From Agromyces kandeliae (GTDB lineage: Bacteria > Actinomycetota > Actinomycetes > Actinomycetales > Microbacteriaceae): a stretch of DNA of 64,000 nt. A program made the position numbers and the translations under genes. Within the stretch, counting starts at the first letter, position 1, and every line of letters begins with the position of its first letter. The DNA lies in the NCBI RefSeq assembly GCF_009674665.1, contig NZ_WKJD01000018.1, positions 124,001 to 188,000 on the forward strand, read 5' to 3'. The notes under the pieces are model-generated. The model was not told where the DNA came from. It did no database searches and saw only the letters and a program-made list of their open reading frames with translations. Below are positions 1-9,293 of the stretch, one piece after another.

Positions 1-444
1 GACGAGAGCGAGCGCCACTACCGCGCGGCGATCGAGCATCTCACCGGGTCCGCGGCCCGTGCCGACCTGGGCCGCGCCCACCTGGTGTACGGCGAGTGGC
101 TGCGTCGGACGAAGCGCCGCCGCGAGGCGCGCGAGCAGCTCCGCCTCGCGCTCGACCTCTTCACGCGCATCGGCGCCCCAGCCTTCGCGGAGCGGGCGCG
201 CCGCGAGCTGGCGGCGACGGGCGAGCACGTGCCGCACCGCGAACCGGGCGGCTCCGCCGCGGACGCGCTCACGCCCCAGGAGGAGACCGTCGCCCGCATG
301 GCCGCCGACGGTCGCACCAACCCCGAGATCGGCGCGACCCTGTTCATCAGCGCGAACACGGTCGACTACCACCTCCGCAAGGTGTTCCGGAAGCTCGGCG
401 TCACCTCGCGACGGCAGCTCGCGGATCGGCTGCCCGCGACCTGA
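1..444 (+). CDS. LuxR-type transcriptional regulator, C-terminal part (5' end outside window)
   Basis: Only the 3' end of the gene is present: the frame is open from base 1 and stops with TGA, leaving 147 residues. The first ~75 residues are helical and Arg/Ala-rich, like the end of a TPR scaffold. The last ~60 (from about residue 83, '[15 protein letters not shown]') form a LuxR/GerE helix-turn-helix with recognition helix '[18 protein letters not shown]'. This layout is typical of large LAL/MalT-type regulators (ATPase, TPR, HTH), but the ATPase half cannot be seen here, so the size class is inferred. The chloroperoxidase-like hydrolase 109 bases downstream is a possible target. Confidence 0.85.
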   Translation, partial: DESERHYRAAIEHLTGSAARADLGRAHLVYGEWLRRTKRRREAREQLRLALDLFTRIGAPAFAERARRELAATGEHVPHREPGGSAADALTPQEETVARMAADGRTNPEIGATLFISANTVDYHLRKVFRKLGVTSRRQLADRLPAT

Positions 445-553
445 CCGGTCACGACTACGAGCCCCACGTGGTTCGGTCGGGTGCGCTCCGGCGGGAGCAT
501 CGAGGCATCCGCTCGTCCCACCGCCACGAGCTCGATGCAACCGGGAGGCCGAC

Positions 554-1378
554 ATGCCGTACGTCACCGCCGATGACGGCGCCGAGATCTTCTACACCGA
601 CTGGGGCACCGAGGGCACGCCGGTCCTCCTCAGCCACGGGTGGCCGCTGAACTCGGATGCCTGGGCGGCCGCCGCCCGCTTCCTCGCCGAGCACGGCCAT
701 CGCGCCATCGCCCACGACCGGCGCGGACACGGTCGCTCGAGCCGCACGTGGCACGGCAACGAGATGGACACGTACGCCGACGACCTCGCGTGCCTCATCG
801 ACCACCTCGACCTCGCCGACCTCGCGCTCGTCGGCCACTCGACGGGCGGCGGCGAGATCGTGCACTACCTCGGCAGGCACGGCAGCGCGCGCGTCTCCAA
901 GCTCGTGCTCGTCTCGGCGGTGCCGCCGCTCATGCTCCGCACCGACGACAACCCGGAGGGCCTGCCGATCGACGTGTTCGACGGGATCCGCGCCGGCGAG
1001 GCATCCGACCGGGCGCAGCTCTACCGGGACCTCGCGGACGGGCCGTTCTTCGGCAACAACCGCAACAACGACGTCTCGCAGGGCACGCGCGACGCGTTCT
1101 GGCTGCAGTCGATGGCGTGCGGGCACCGCGCCGCCTACGAGTGCATCGCGGCGTTCTCGGCGACCGACTTCCGCGACGACCTCGCGAAGGTCGACGTGCC
1201 GACCCTCGTGATCCACGGCGACGACGACCAGATCGTGCCGTTCGAGGTCGGCGGCAAGCGCTCCGCCGCCATGGTCGACGGCGCCATGCTCCTCGTCTAC
1301 GAGGACGGCGCGCACGGCCTGCCCGACACGGACCGCGACCGGCTGCACGCCGACCTGCTCGCGTTCATCGACTCCTGA
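554..1378 (+). CDS. alpha/beta hydrolase, non-heme chloroperoxidase/arylesterase type
   Basis: This 274-residue single-domain alpha/beta hydrolase has an oxyanion-loop motif '[11 protein letters not shown]' (about 27-37), nucleophile elbow GHSTGG with Ser96, acidic residue in '[10 protein letters not shown]' (about 224-233) and His near residue 254 ('EDGAHGLP'). The set matches the cofactor-free haloperoxidase/arylesterase subfamily; such enzymes hydrolyse esters or make peracids, and the natural substrate cannot be read from sequence. The ATG at 554 is preceded by GGGAGG, which fixes this start rather than longer upstream frames. Likely cytosolic, as no signal peptide is seen. An inverted repeat directly after the stop may terminate transcription. 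Confidence 0.88.
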   Translation: MPYVTADDGAEIFYTDWGTEGTPVLLSHGWPLNSDAWAAAARFLAEHGHRAIAHDRRGHGRSSRTWHGNEMDTYADDLACLIDHLDLADLALVGHSTGGGEIVHYLGRHGSARVSKLVLVSAVPPLMLRTDDNPEGLPIDVFDGIRAGEASDRAQLYRDLADGPFFGNNRNNDVSQGTRDAFWLQSMACGHRAAYECIAAFSATDFRDDLAKVDVPTLVIHGDDDQIVPFEVGGKRSAAMVDGAMLLVYEDGAHGLPDTDRDRLHADLLAFIDS

Positions 1379-1379
1379 C

Positions 1380-1399
1380 GCGGATGCCTCGGCATCCGC
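1380..1399. terminator. inverted repeat, possible terminator
   Basis: GCGGATGCC-TC-GGCATCCGC is a perfect 20-bp inverted repeat (9-bp arms, 2-base centre) that begins one base after the stop of the upstream hydrolase. There is no T-run. It is made of an inverted pair of the word that recurs across the window (see findings). Terminator function is inferred from position only. Confidence 0.45.
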
Positions 1400-1440
1400 C
1401 CGCACGCCCGACCCGACGACCCCACGGAAGGACACCGACC

Positions 1441-2286
1441 ATGACCGACGAGACCACCCCCGACGCCGCCGCACCCGACACCATCGTGCTCGTGCACGGC
1501 CTCTGGATGACGCCGCGCAGCTGGGAGGGCTGGAAGGCGCACTTCGAGGCGAAGGGCTACACCGTGCTCACCCCCGCCTACCCGGGCTTCGAGATCGAGG
1601 TCGAGGCGCTGCGCGAGAACCCCGACGTCATCGCGAAGCTGACGGTGCCCGAGACCGTCGACCACCTCGCGGGCGTCATCGAGGCGCTGCCGACGCCGCC
1701 CATCATCATGGGGCACTCGTTCGGCGGAACGCTCACCCAGCTCCTGCTCGCCCGCGGGCTCGGCGCCTCGGCCGTCGTGATGGACTCCGCCCCCACGGAG
1801 GGCGTGCGCGTGACGCCGCTCTCGCAGGTGCGTTCGCTCTTCCCGGCGCTGAAGAACCCCGCGAACCGGCACAAGGCCGTCGCCTTCACCCGCGAGGAGT
1901 TCCACTACGCCTTCGCGAACACGCTCTCGCGCGAGGACTCCGACGCGGTGTGGGAGAAGTACGCGATCGGCGCGCCCGGCGAATGGATCTGGGCGTACGG
2001 CCTCATCGCGAACTTCAAGCCCGGCATGCAGGAGACCTGGGTCGACTACGCCAAGGACCGTGCGCCGCTGCTGTTCATCGGCGGCGAGAAGGACCACATC
2101 ATGCCGCCATCGGTCAACAGGTCGAACGCGAAGCACTACGCCACGTCGCCGGCGATCACCGAGTACGTCGAGTTCCCCGGGCGCTCGCACTGGATCTGCG
2201 CCGAGCCCGGCTGGGAGGAGGTCGCCGACCACGCGCTCGAGTGGGCGCTGGCGCACGCGCAGCCCGTCACGGTCGCCACGACCTAG
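1441..2286 (+). CDS. alpha/beta fold hydrolase
   Basis: A 281-residue alpha/beta hydrolase with 'LVHGLWMTPRSWEGW' (about 17-31), nucleophile elbow GHSFGG (Ser93), acidic residue in 'GGEKDHIMP' (about 215-223) and catalytic His in 'GRSHWICAEPGW' near 248. No signal peptide, so cytosolic. The ATG is preceded by GGAAGGAC about 7 bases upstream. It follows another alpha/beta hydrolase in the same orientation, but an inverted repeat lies between them, so co-transcription is uncertain. The convergent multicopper oxidase ends at the next base. Substrate unknown. Confidence 0.87.
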   Translation: MTDETTPDAAAPDTIVLVHGLWMTPRSWEGWKAHFEAKGYTVLTPAYPGFEIEVEALRENPDVIAKLTVPETVDHLAGVIEALPTPPIIMGHSFGGTLTQLLLARGLGASAVVMDSAPTEGVRVTPLSQVRSLFPALKNPANRHKAVAFTREEFHYAFANTLSREDSDAVWEKYAIGAPGEWIWAYGLIANFKPGMQETWVDYAKDRAPLLFIGGEKDHIMPPSVNRSNAKHYATSPAITEYVEFPGRSHWICAEPGWEEVADHALEWALAHAQPVTVATT

Positions 2287-3795
2287 TCAATCCGGCCGGT
2301 TGCCCGACTCGGGCCCGATCGTGAAGGGCGTCGTCACGCCCTCGTACATCACGTGCGTGATGAGGCCGTCGACCGCGTGCTGCAGGGTGTGGCAGTGATC
2401 GCTCCAGATGCCGGGGTTGTCGGCGAGGAAGGCGATGTCGTAGCTCTCGCCGGGGTGCACGTCGAGCGAGTCGATGATCCACGGGCTGCCCGAGGTCGCG
2501 ACGCCGTCGCGCGCGACCACGACCACGTGGTGCCCGTGCAGGTGCATCGGATGCACCTCGCCCGAGTCGTTCCGGATGCGCATGGCGACCACGTCGCCCT
2601 CGGCGACCCCGAACATGGGCACGTCGGGGAACATGCGGCCGTTGATGGTCCAGAAGTACCCCGGGCGGCCGTCGATGAGGCCGGGCCGGCGGCCGATCGC
2701 GTACTCGTAGCTGCGGTCGGGCTCGGTCGGGTCGAAGTCGATCACCGTCGGGTCGGGCGTGCCGTAGTCGAGCAGGTCGAGCGTCTCGGACGGCTGCGGG
2801 GCGGATGGCGCGGGGGCCGACGGGTCCCCGACGACGACGCTCCGCGCGCCGCCCGTGCGCAGGCGCAGTGCGCTGCCCTCGGGCGGCACGGTGACGGTGA
2901 CGTCCGCCCGCCCTCCGGCGGGGACCAGCAGGCGCTCCCTGTCGACATCGGTCGGCTGGTTCACCTCGCGGCCGTCGATCGCGACGACCCGGAACGGCGA
3001 CGACGACCAGACGGCCGCCGTGCCGGAGTCGGTGTTGACCACCCGGACGCGCACGGTCGAACCGGGTTCGGCCGCGACCCGCTCGTCCTCGGCGCCGCCG
3101 TTCAGCGTGTGCTGGCCGCCGTAGACGTGCAGCACCGCCGTGACGTCGAGGTCGGCCGGGTGGGCGTCGGCCGGATCGGCGGGATCGATCACGATCGCGC
3201 CGAGGAGGCCGCGGAGCACCTGGTCGTGCGAGACCTGGTGGGAGTGGTACCAGTAGGTGCCCGCGTCCTCCGCGACGAAGCGGTACGTGAACCGGCCGCC
3301 GACGGGCACCGCGTCCTGCGTGATGCCCGCGACGCCGTCGGCCGCATTCGGCACGTCGATGCCGTGCCAGTGCAGCGTCGCGCCGGCCGCCACGGACTCG
3401 TTCTCCAGCGTCACCTCAACGAGGTCGCCCTCCGTCGCCCGGATCTCCGGGCCCGGCGACGTGCCGTTCACGGTGAAGCCCTCGACGGGCCGTCCGCCGT
3501 CGATGTCGATGGTCTCGGCGCGCGCGACGAGGTCGACGCGCACGTCGGCCGGGCGGTCGGGATCCGCCACGAGCTCCGTCACGTCGACCTCGCCGCGGGT
3601 TCCCGCGGCCGTTCCGGTGCCGGACGCCGCGGTGCCGTGGGTGTTCGCACCGTCGCCGTGACCGCCCGCGCCCATGTCCATGACCGAGTACTCCCCGAGC
3701 AGCGTGGAACTCCATGCGAGCGCGCCGGCGCCGAGCGCGGTCACGACCGCGAGGGCGACGGCGCCGAACCGCAGGAGGTCACGCCGCGACGGCAT
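2287..3795 (-). CDS. multicopper oxidase, membrane-anchored
   Basis: The 502-residue product has a Tat-like N-terminus ('MPSRRDLLRFGAVALA') followed by a hydrophobic segment, so it is exported or anchored outside the membrane. All four copper-binding motifs are visible in order: HWHG, 'YWYHSH', 'HPMHLHGHH' and near the C-terminus 'SDHCHTLQHAVDGLITHVM', with the axial Met of the type 1 site. This supports a three-domain laccase/CueO-like oxidase that oxidises phenols or metals and reduces oxygen to water. A longer frame upstream exists, but the ATG at 3795 gives a sensible leader. Its start overlaps the end of the upstream membrane protein by 17 bases, implying one operon. Confidence 0.9.
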   Translation of the reverse strand: MPSRRDLLRFGAVALAVVTALGAGALAWSSTLLGEYSVMDMGAGGHGDGANTHGTAASGTGTAAGTRGEVDVTELVADPDRPADVRVDLVARAETIDIDGGRPVEGFTVNGTSPGPEIRATEGDLVEVTLENESVAAGATLHWHGIDVPNAADGVAGITQDAVPVGGRFTYRFVAEDAGTYWYHSHQVSHDQVLRGLLGAIVIDPADPADAHPADLDVTAVLHVYGGQHTLNGGAEDERVAAEPGSTVRVRVVNTDSGTAAVWSSSPFRVVAIDGREVNQPTDVDRERLLVPAGGRADVTVTVPPEGSALRLRTGGARSVVVGDPSAPAPSAPQPSETLDLLDYGTPDPTVIDFDPTEPDRSYEYAIGRRPGLIDGRPGYFWTINGRMFPDVPMFGVAEGDVVAMRIRNDSGEVHPMHLHGHHVVVVARDGVATSGSPWIIDSLDVHPGESYDIAFLADNPGIWSDHCHTLQHAVDGLITHVMYEGVTTPFTIGPESGNRPD

Positions 3796-4264
3796 CGGAC
3801 GTCGCCTCCTCGCCGGCGGTCGGTGCGGAGGCGGCGGCCAGGCGGCCGCGCCGGACGCGCAGCGCCGCAATCGAGGCCGCGGCGACCACCGCGAGCGCAT
3901 TCGCGCCGTGGATGAGTCCGAGGTACGGCACGTCGGTGATCGAGAACCCGAGCGTGACCTGCAGCGCGACGAGTCCGAACGTGATCGCCGCCCACAGCTT
4001 CGCGCCGCGCACGCGGACGAAGAAGGAGATGATGAGCAGCACGAGCGCGACGAGCGGGATCACCATCCCCCCGACGATGCCGTGGATCATGAGGCCGGGC
4101 TCGCCCACCCCGGCGGCCTGGTAGCTCTCGAGCAGCGCCTTGTCGACGACGCCGCCCTCCGAGACGAGGTTCAGCATGCCGCCGAACGCGAAGGCGATCG
4201 CCGCGGCCTGCACGACGACGGCACCGGCGACGGTCCAGGCGAGGCCGATGTAGAGCTTCTGCAT
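3779..4264 (-). CDS. small four-helix membrane protein, DUF6220-like
   Basis: A 161-residue protein with about four hydrophobic helices (around 7-29, 60-82, 88-108 and 112-133), conserved-looking 'MIHGIVGG' and 'LIHGANAL' His motifs in helices, and an Ala-rich cytosolic tail. The pattern resembles small actinobacterial membrane proteins of the DUF6220 type; the paired His residues within membrane helices would allow heme binding, but that is inference. The ATG follows GGGAGTGG. Translationally coupled to the multicopper oxidase downstream (17-base overlap), so it may supply an electron path or membrane scaffold for it. Confidence 0.75.
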   Translation of the reverse strand: MQKLYIGLAWTVAGAVVVQAAAIAFAFGGMLNLVSEGGVVDKALLESYQAAGVGEPGLMIHGIVGGMVIPLVALVLLIISFFVRVRGAKLWAAITFGLVALQVTLGFSITDVPYLGLIHGANALAVVAAASIAALRVRRGRLAAASAPTAGEEATSDAVAA

Positions 4265-4462
4265 GATCCCACTCCCTGTTCGTGCGGGCCGCCGGATGCG
4301 GCATCCGCTCGAGGGAAAGGGTCCTCGTGCGGATCGGCGGCCGGATCGCGGGGAACCGGAGCCGGCCTTGCGGCGGCCCGCAGGACGGGTGGGGGGCAGC
4401 CTCCAAGGGCGGACGCGGAGGACCCCCTCCCATGGAGGCGCCGACAGGAGGACCATGGAGTC

Positions 4463-6580
4463 GTGGAGCGCAGGTGGGTGTGCCTGGCCGTACTCGGCCC
4501 GATCGGGGTCGCGTCGCTCGCGTACGTCGTCGTCGTGCGCGGATTCGTGGACGGCAACGCCGATCACCGGCTGGCGTGGCCGATGCTCGGCGTGCTGCCG
4601 CTCTTCGTGTTCGGGATGTGGCTGCTCACCGTGTCGAGGTCGCGGACCGCGGTGTTCATCGCGCTCGCCGCGACGGCGCTGCTCGCGAGCGCGGCGTACG
4701 AGGCGTTCGTGCAACGCAACGTCGAGGTCATCGGCGAGCCGTGGTTCCCCCTGCTCAATGCCCTCGGGCTCACCGCGGACGGCGTCTCGGCCGCGGCGTT
4801 CCTCGTCGTGTTCGCGGCGTTCCCCGACGGGGTGCCCGAGCGGCGCTGGCAGCGCGCCGTGATGCCGATCCTCTGGCTCCCCGCCCTGATGGGACTCCTC
4901 CAACTCCTGACCACGCCCCACGTGGTGATCTCGCGGTACGTCGGCGTGAGCGGCGACGCGATCCCCAACCCGTACGCGGTGCCGTGGCTGGAGTGGGCGG
5001 CGCCCGCGGTGGAGGTGCAGCCATGGCCCGCGGTGGCGCTCGGGCTCGCCGTGCTCGGCAGCCGTGCGCTGTTCGGAACGCCCGACGTGCGGACCCGGAC
5101 CCGCGTGATGGCGATCACCGCCGCCGCGGCGATGGTCGCCATGGGGCTCTGGGTGCTCATCCCCGGCATACTCGGCGTGGACCTGCTCGTCTACGCGTCG
5201 CTCATCGCCCTGCCGCTCGCCGCGATCCACGGGATCCTCCGATACGGCGCGTTCGACATCGCGCCGGGCGACCGCGGCCGGCTCGTCGCGCGATCGTCGG
5301 GCCTGCTGATCACCGTGGTCTACGCCGCCGCCGTGGCGACGCCCGCCGTGCTGCTGACGCCGCCGCTCAGGGCGATCCCCGCGATCCTGCTGACCACGGG
5401 GGTCGCGGTCGCCCTGCTCCCGGTCCGCGCGTGGCTGAACCGGCGACTCCGTCGCGTGCTCTTCGGCGATCGCGACCGCCAGGTCGCGATGCTCGCCGAG
5501 CTCGGCACGCAGCTCGAGCATGCGGGCGAGCCGCGCGACCTGTTGGCCCGGCTCGCGGAGGCCGTGCGCGTGGGGCTCGACGCGACCTGGGTGCGCATCC
5601 GCGCGTCGGCGGGGGAGGGCACGTCGGCGCCGGTCGACGGGATCGCCGCCGGCGACGTCCTGCCCGACGTCGTCGCCGGTCGTCTCGACGCTGCCGCCCC
5701 CGACCCGGTCGAGTCCTGCGACCTCGTCCACGGAGACGCGGTGCTCGGGCGCATCGAGCTCGGTCCGCGCCGCCGCGGCGACTACTCGGAGGACGAGCGG
5801 ACGCTGCTGCGCACGGTCGCCGGCCAGGCCGCGGCGTCCGTCGCGACCCTGCGACTGACCGCGCAACTGGCGGCGCAGCTCGACGAGTTGACCGCGTCGC
5901 GCGAGCGTCTCGTCGCGGCGCAGGACGATGAGCGGCGTCGGCTCGAACGCGACCTGCACGACGGAATCCAGCAGGACGTGGTCGCGCAGATCGCGGGCCT
6001 CCGGCTCGCGCGCAATCGCCTCGGGCGCGGCGAGCTGACCGCGGCCGAGCTCACGGAACTGCAGGACCAGGCCCGTGCGACGCTCACCGACCTGCGCGAA
6101 CTCGCCCGCGGCATCCACCCGCCGGTGCTCAGCGACAACGGCCTGGTCGCCGCGGTCGAGTCGGGCGTCGCGCGATTCCCGATCCCGCTCGAGGTCGAGG
6201 CGGATGCCGCGATGCGGGCCGAGCGGTTCGCAGACGACGTCGAGACGACGGCGTACTACGTCGTGCGCGAGGCGCTCGCGAACACCGCGAAGCACGCGCA
6301 CGCGACGCATGCGAGCGTCGCCCTCACGCGGCGCAACGGCACCCTGCGCATCGCCATCAGCGACGACGGATGCGGGATCGACGAGGCGGAGGGCGAGGGC
6401 GGCGGGGCCTCCGGGACGGCGGTGCTGCGCGCGTCGCACGGCGGGCTCGCGAACATCCGGGATCGCGTCGCCGCACTCCGCGGCACGGTGCGCGTCGGTC
6501 CGAACGAGCCGTCGGGCACGCGGGTGCTCGTCGAACTGCCGGTGGTCGCTCCGCGTGGACCGGGTGGTCCGCGTGGATGA
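4463..6580 (+). CDS. two-component sensor histidine kinase, NarL/HisKA_3 type with GAF-like domain
   Basis: Starting at the GTG 11 bases after GGAGGA, this is a 705-residue kinase. The first ~300 residues hold several membrane helices (about 7-26, 35-53, 60-78, 95-117, 125-145, 180-200, 215-250, 275-310). A GAF-like segment follows (about 340-470), then the HisKA_3 dimerisation helix 'DERRRLERDLHDGIQQDV' with phospho-acceptor His499, and a HATPase_c domain ('REALANTAKHAHA', 'ISDDGCGID', 'GGLANIRDRV'). It should sense a membrane-associated or redox cue and phosphorylate the response regulator encoded 31 bases downstream. The exact start is uncertain: no in-frame ATG fits the ribosome site. Confidence 0.88.
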   Translation: MERRWVCLAVLGPIGVASLAYVVVVRGFVDGNADHRLAWPMLGVLPLFVFGMWLLTVSRSRTAVFIALAATALLASAAYEAFVQRNVEVIGEPWFPLLNALGLTADGVSAAAFLVVFAAFPDGVPERRWQRAVMPILWLPALMGLLQLLTTPHVVISRYVGVSGDAIPNPYAVPWLEWAAPAVEVQPWPAVALGLAVLGSRALFGTPDVRTRTRVMAITAAAAMVAMGLWVLIPGILGVDLLVYASLIALPLAAIHGILRYGAFDIAPGDRGRLVARSSGLLITVVYAAAVATPAVLLTPPLRAIPAILLTTGVAVALLPVRAWLNRRLRRVLFGDRDRQVAMLAELGTQLEHAGEPRDLLARLAEAVRVGLDATWVRIRASAGEGTSAPVDGIAAGDVLPDVVAGRLDAAAPDPVESCDLVHGDAVLGRIELGPRRRGDYSEDERTLLRTVAGQAAASVATLRLTAQLAAQLDELTASRERLVAAQDDERRRLERDLHDGIQQDVVAQIAGLRLARNRLGRGELTAAELTELQDQARATLTDLRELARGIHPPVLSDNGLVAAVESGVARFPIPLEVEADAAMRAERFADDVETTAYYVVREALANTAKHAHATHASVALTRRNGTLRIAISDDGCGIDEAEGEGGGASGTAVLRASHGGLANIRDRVAALRGTVRVGPNEPSGTRVLVELPVVAPRGPGGPRG

Positions 6581-6611
6581 GCGCCGGACGCCCCCCGCGG
6601 ATGAGCGCCTG

Positions 6612-7292
6612 ATGCTCCGCGTGGTGATCGCCGAGGACAACTACCTCGTGCGCGAGGGCGTGCGGCGACTGCTGGAGGACTCGGGCGAGGTCGACGTCGT
6701 CGCGTCGGTCGGCAACGGCACCGAGCTCCGCGATGCGGTGCGGCGGATGTCCCCCGACGCGGTGCTCACCGACATCCGGATGCCGCCGGGCCACCACATG
6801 GAGGGCATCGAGGCCGCGCACGACATCCGGGCCTCCTCGCCGCAGACCGGTGTCGTCGTGCTCTCGCAGCACGCCGACGAGAGCTACGCGATGGCGCTGT
6901 TCGCCGACGGATCGGCGGGGCTCGGCTACCTGCTGAAGGACCGGATCGGCGACCTCGAGGACCTCGTGCACGCCCTGCGCGAGGTGCGAGCGGGCGGTTC
7001 GGTCATCGACCCGCAGATCGTCGACACGCTCGTGCGGCGTCGCAGCGCGGCCGCGTCGAGCCCGCTCTCGGCGCTGTCGCCGCGCGAGCTCGAGGTGCTG
7101 CGCGAGATGGCGCGGGGGCGCACGAACGCCGGCATCGAGCAGGCGCTGTTCCTGTCGTCGTCCACCGTCGAGAAGCACGTCAACGCGATCTTCACGAAGT
7201 TGCGGCTGCCGGAGACGGGCGTGCATCGACGGGTCGCGGCCGTGCTCGCGTTCCTCCAGGGCGGCGGGGAGCAGGACGCGCCCCCGCAGTAG
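6612..7292 (+). CDS. response regulator, NarL/FixJ family
   Basis: A 226-residue regulator: receiver domain about 1-122 with acidic pocket 'AEDN', phospho-acceptor Asp54 ('LTDIRMPPG') and Lys near 106 ('YLLKDR'); LuxR-type HTH about 150-205 ('LSPRELEVLREMARGRTNAG', 'SSSTVEKHVNAIFTKL'). It pairs with the histidine kinase just upstream. The ATG has a poor ribosome site and lies 31 bases after the kinase stop; an in-frame GTG upstream (about 6571) could be used instead, coupling translation to the kinase. Targets are not evident from the window. Confidence 0.9.
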   Translation: MLRVVIAEDNYLVREGVRRLLEDSGEVDVVASVGNGTELRDAVRRMSPDAVLTDIRMPPGHHMEGIEAAHDIRASSPQTGVVVLSQHADESYAMALFADGSAGLGYLLKDRIGDLEDLVHALREVRAGGSVIDPQIVDTLVRRRSAAASSPLSALSPRELEVLREMARGRTNAGIEQALFLSSSTVEKHVNAIFTKLRLPETGVHRRVAAVLAFLQGGGEQDAPPQ

Positions 7293-7314
7293 GCGGTACT
7301 GCGACGCGTCGCGA

Positions 7315-8589
7315 TCAGCCCGCGAGCACCGCGGCGAGGCTCTCCCGCACGATCGCGAGGCCCCGGCGGAGCTCCTCCTCGGTGATCGTGAGCGCGGGCA
7401 GGAACTTCAGCACCTCGTCGTGGGCGCCCGACGTCTCGATGACCAGGCCGCGCTCGAACGCGGCCTTCGAGACGCGGCCGGCGAGCGTGCGGTCGGCGTC
7501 GCACGCGATGCCGTGGAACAGGCCGCGGCCGCGGACGACGAAGCCCTGCTCGGGGTGCTCGGCGGCGATCTGCTCGAGCTCGGCGCGGAGCAGCGCCGAC
7601 TTCGCGGCGACGCCCTTCATGAACGCGTCGTCGGCCCAGTACGTCTCGAGCGCGACGCGCGCCGACACGAACGCGAGGTTGTTCCCGCGGAAGGTGCCGG
7701 TGTGCGCGCCGGGCTTCCAGACGTCGACCTCGGGGCGGAGCAGCACGAGCGACATCGGGAGGCCGGATCCCGAGATCGACTTCGACACGGTCACGATGTC
7801 GGGCACGATGCCCGACTCCTCGAACGCGAAGAACGCGCCGGTGCGGCCGACGCCGGCCTGGATCTCGTCGAGGATGAGCAGGATGCCGCGGGCCTCGGTG
7901 ATCGCGCGGAGGCGCTGCAGCCAGGCCGGTCTCGCGACGTTGATGCCGCCCTCGCCCTGGACCGCCTCGACGATGACCGCGGCGGGAAGGTCGAGCCCCG
8001 CGCCCGGGTCGTCGAGCATCTTCTCGAACAGGTCGAGCGTGTCGACGTCGGGGCCGAGGTAGCCGTCGAACGGCAGGCGCGAGACGTCGTCGAGCCCGAC
8101 GCCGGCCGCTGCGCGGTAGTGGCTGTTGCCGGTCGCGGCGAGGCCGCCGAGGCTCAGCCCGTGGAAGGCGTTCGTGAAGGCCACGACGTTCGACCGGCCG
8201 GTCGCCTGGCGCGCGACCTTGAGCGCCGCCTCGACGGCGTTGGCCCCGGTCGGGCCGGTGAACTGCAGCTTGTGGTCGAGGCCGCGCGGGGCGAGCACGA
8301 GGCGCTCGAACGCCTCGATGAACGCCTTCTTGGCCGAGGTGGCCATGTCGAGGCCGTGGATGATGCCGCCGCGCTCGAGGTACTCGATGAGCGCGCCCGT
8401 GAACGCGGGGTTGTTGTGCCCGTAGTTGAGCACGCCGGCGCCGGCGAAGAAGTCGAGGTACTCCCGGCCGTCGGCGTCGACGAGCGTCGAGCCGGACGCC
8501 CGGTCGAACACGGTCGGGAAGGCGCGGACGTACCCGCGCACCTCGGACTCGCGGCGGTCGAAGACATCCAGGGCGGTGGCGCTGCTCAT
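7315..8589 (-). CDS. ectB: diaminobutyrate--2-oxoglutarate aminotransferase (EctB-like), orphan
   Basis: A 424-residue class III PLP aminotransferase with 'TGPTGANAVEAALKVAR' (about 111-127), 'LILDEIQAGVGRTG' with PLP-ring Asp241, and Schiff-base Lys270 in 'VSKSISGSGLP'. Length and motifs fit EctB, which makes L-2,4-diaminobutyrate from aspartate semialdehyde with glutamate as donor, the first step of ectoine synthesis. ectA and ectC are not next to it: a TetR gene lies upstream and a convergent response regulator downstream. The diaminobutyrate may feed another product or an ectAC pair elsewhere. The start ATG follows a GAGGAG-like site. Confidence 0.85.
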   Translation of the reverse strand: MSSATALDVFDRRESEVRGYVRAFPTVFDRASGSTLVDADGREYLDFFAGAGVLNYGHNNPAFTGALIEYLERGGIIHGLDMATSAKKAFIEAFERLVLAPRGLDHKLQFTGPTGANAVEAALKVARQATGRSNVVAFTNAFHGLSLGGLAATGNSHYRAAAGVGLDDVSRLPFDGYLGPDVDTLDLFEKMLDDPGAGLDLPAAVIVEAVQGEGGINVARPAWLQRLRAITEARGILLILDEIQAGVGRTGAFFAFEESGIVPDIVTVSKSISGSGLPMSLVLLRPEVDVWKPGAHTGTFRGNNLAFVSARVALETYWADDAFMKGVAAKSALLRAELEQIAAEHPEQGFVVRGRGLFHGIACDADRTLAGRVSKAAFERGLVIETSGAHDEVLKFLPALTITEEELRRGLAIVRESLAAVLAG

Positions 8590-8678
8590 GGCAGGGCGAC
8601 TCCTCTCGAGGAACGGACGGTGAGATGAGACTACGTCCTCCGCCCGGGAGTCCCGTGCACGCGGCGATCCGTCGGGGA

Positions 8679-9251
8679 TCAGCGTCCCGTGGGTGCCTGC
8701 CATGGGCCGCCGGGACCGAGCAGCACGCGCCAGAGCCAGTCCGCCGCCGTGGTGACGGGCGGGCGCGGGTCGCGCGCGAGCCACGCCTCGATGACGCCGA
8801 GCGCCGAGCCCGCGATGCCGGCGCCGACGACGTCGAGGGGGAGGCCCTCGAAGGCCGGGGTGCTCGTCCTCGCGATGCCCTCCTGCACGATCGACTCGAG
8901 GCGGCCGCGAAGGCGCGCCATCACGATCGCGGAGCCGTGGGGCCCGAGCACGCGGCGGTAGACCTCGGCGTTCTCGTCGAGGTGGACGAGGTAGTCGAAG
9001 AGGGCCTGCGGCGGGCCGGCGAGCGGCTCGGCCATCTCGGGCAGGTCGGCGCCCGCGAACTCGGCTGCCGCGTCGAGCGCGTCGGCGAGCAGCGTCTCCT
9101 TGTCGGAGTAGTGCTGGTAGAAGCTGCTCCGGTTCACGCCCGCGCGCGTCACGATGTCGGCGACCGTGACCTCCTCGAGCGGGTGCTCGCGCGCGAGTGC
9201 GAACAGCGCTTCCTGGAGTGCGCGGCGCGTGCGCTCGACCCGGACGTCCAT
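8679..9251 (-). CDS. TetR family transcriptional repressor
   Basis: A 190-residue TetR protein: N-terminal HTH (about 8-55, 'VTVADIVTRAGVNRSSFYQHY') and an all-helical ligand domain. The start MDVRVERTRR at 9251 is chosen for family fit; a longer version starting at 9278 is possible, and neither has a clear ribosome site. It diverges from an MMPL exporter across a perfect 34-bp palindrome, the usual arrangement for a TetR repressor of a drug or lipid exporter. Autoregulation and control of the exporter are inferred from this. Confidence 0.88.
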   Translation of the reverse strand: MDVRVERTRRALQEALFALAREHPLEEVTVADIVTRAGVNRSSFYQHYSDKETLLADALDAAAEFAGADLPEMAEPLAGPPQALFDYLVHLDENAEVYRRVLGPHGSAIVMARLRGRLESIVQEGIARTSTPAFEGLPLDVVGAGIAGSALGVIEAWLARDPRPPVTTAADWLWRVLLGPGGPWQAPTGR

Positions 9252-9293
9252 AGGGGGATTCTGCCAGCCGTCATCCACGGAGGCTGCGCGTTC

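Noticed and set aside
59..650. Long overlapping open frames on both strands (for example within 96-650 and 455-1474)
   Set aside because: They are shadows of the GC-rich true genes: Arg/Ala/Pro-rich, no domain motifs, and out of frame with well-supported proteins.
2353..3915. 520-residue plus-strand open frame opposite the multicopper oxidase
   Set aside because: Low-complexity Arg/Val/Asp composition with no motifs; the minus strand encodes an intact enzyme with all copper sites.
7293..7314. Possible terminator between the response regulator and ectB
   Set aside because: The 22-base gap has no convincing stem.
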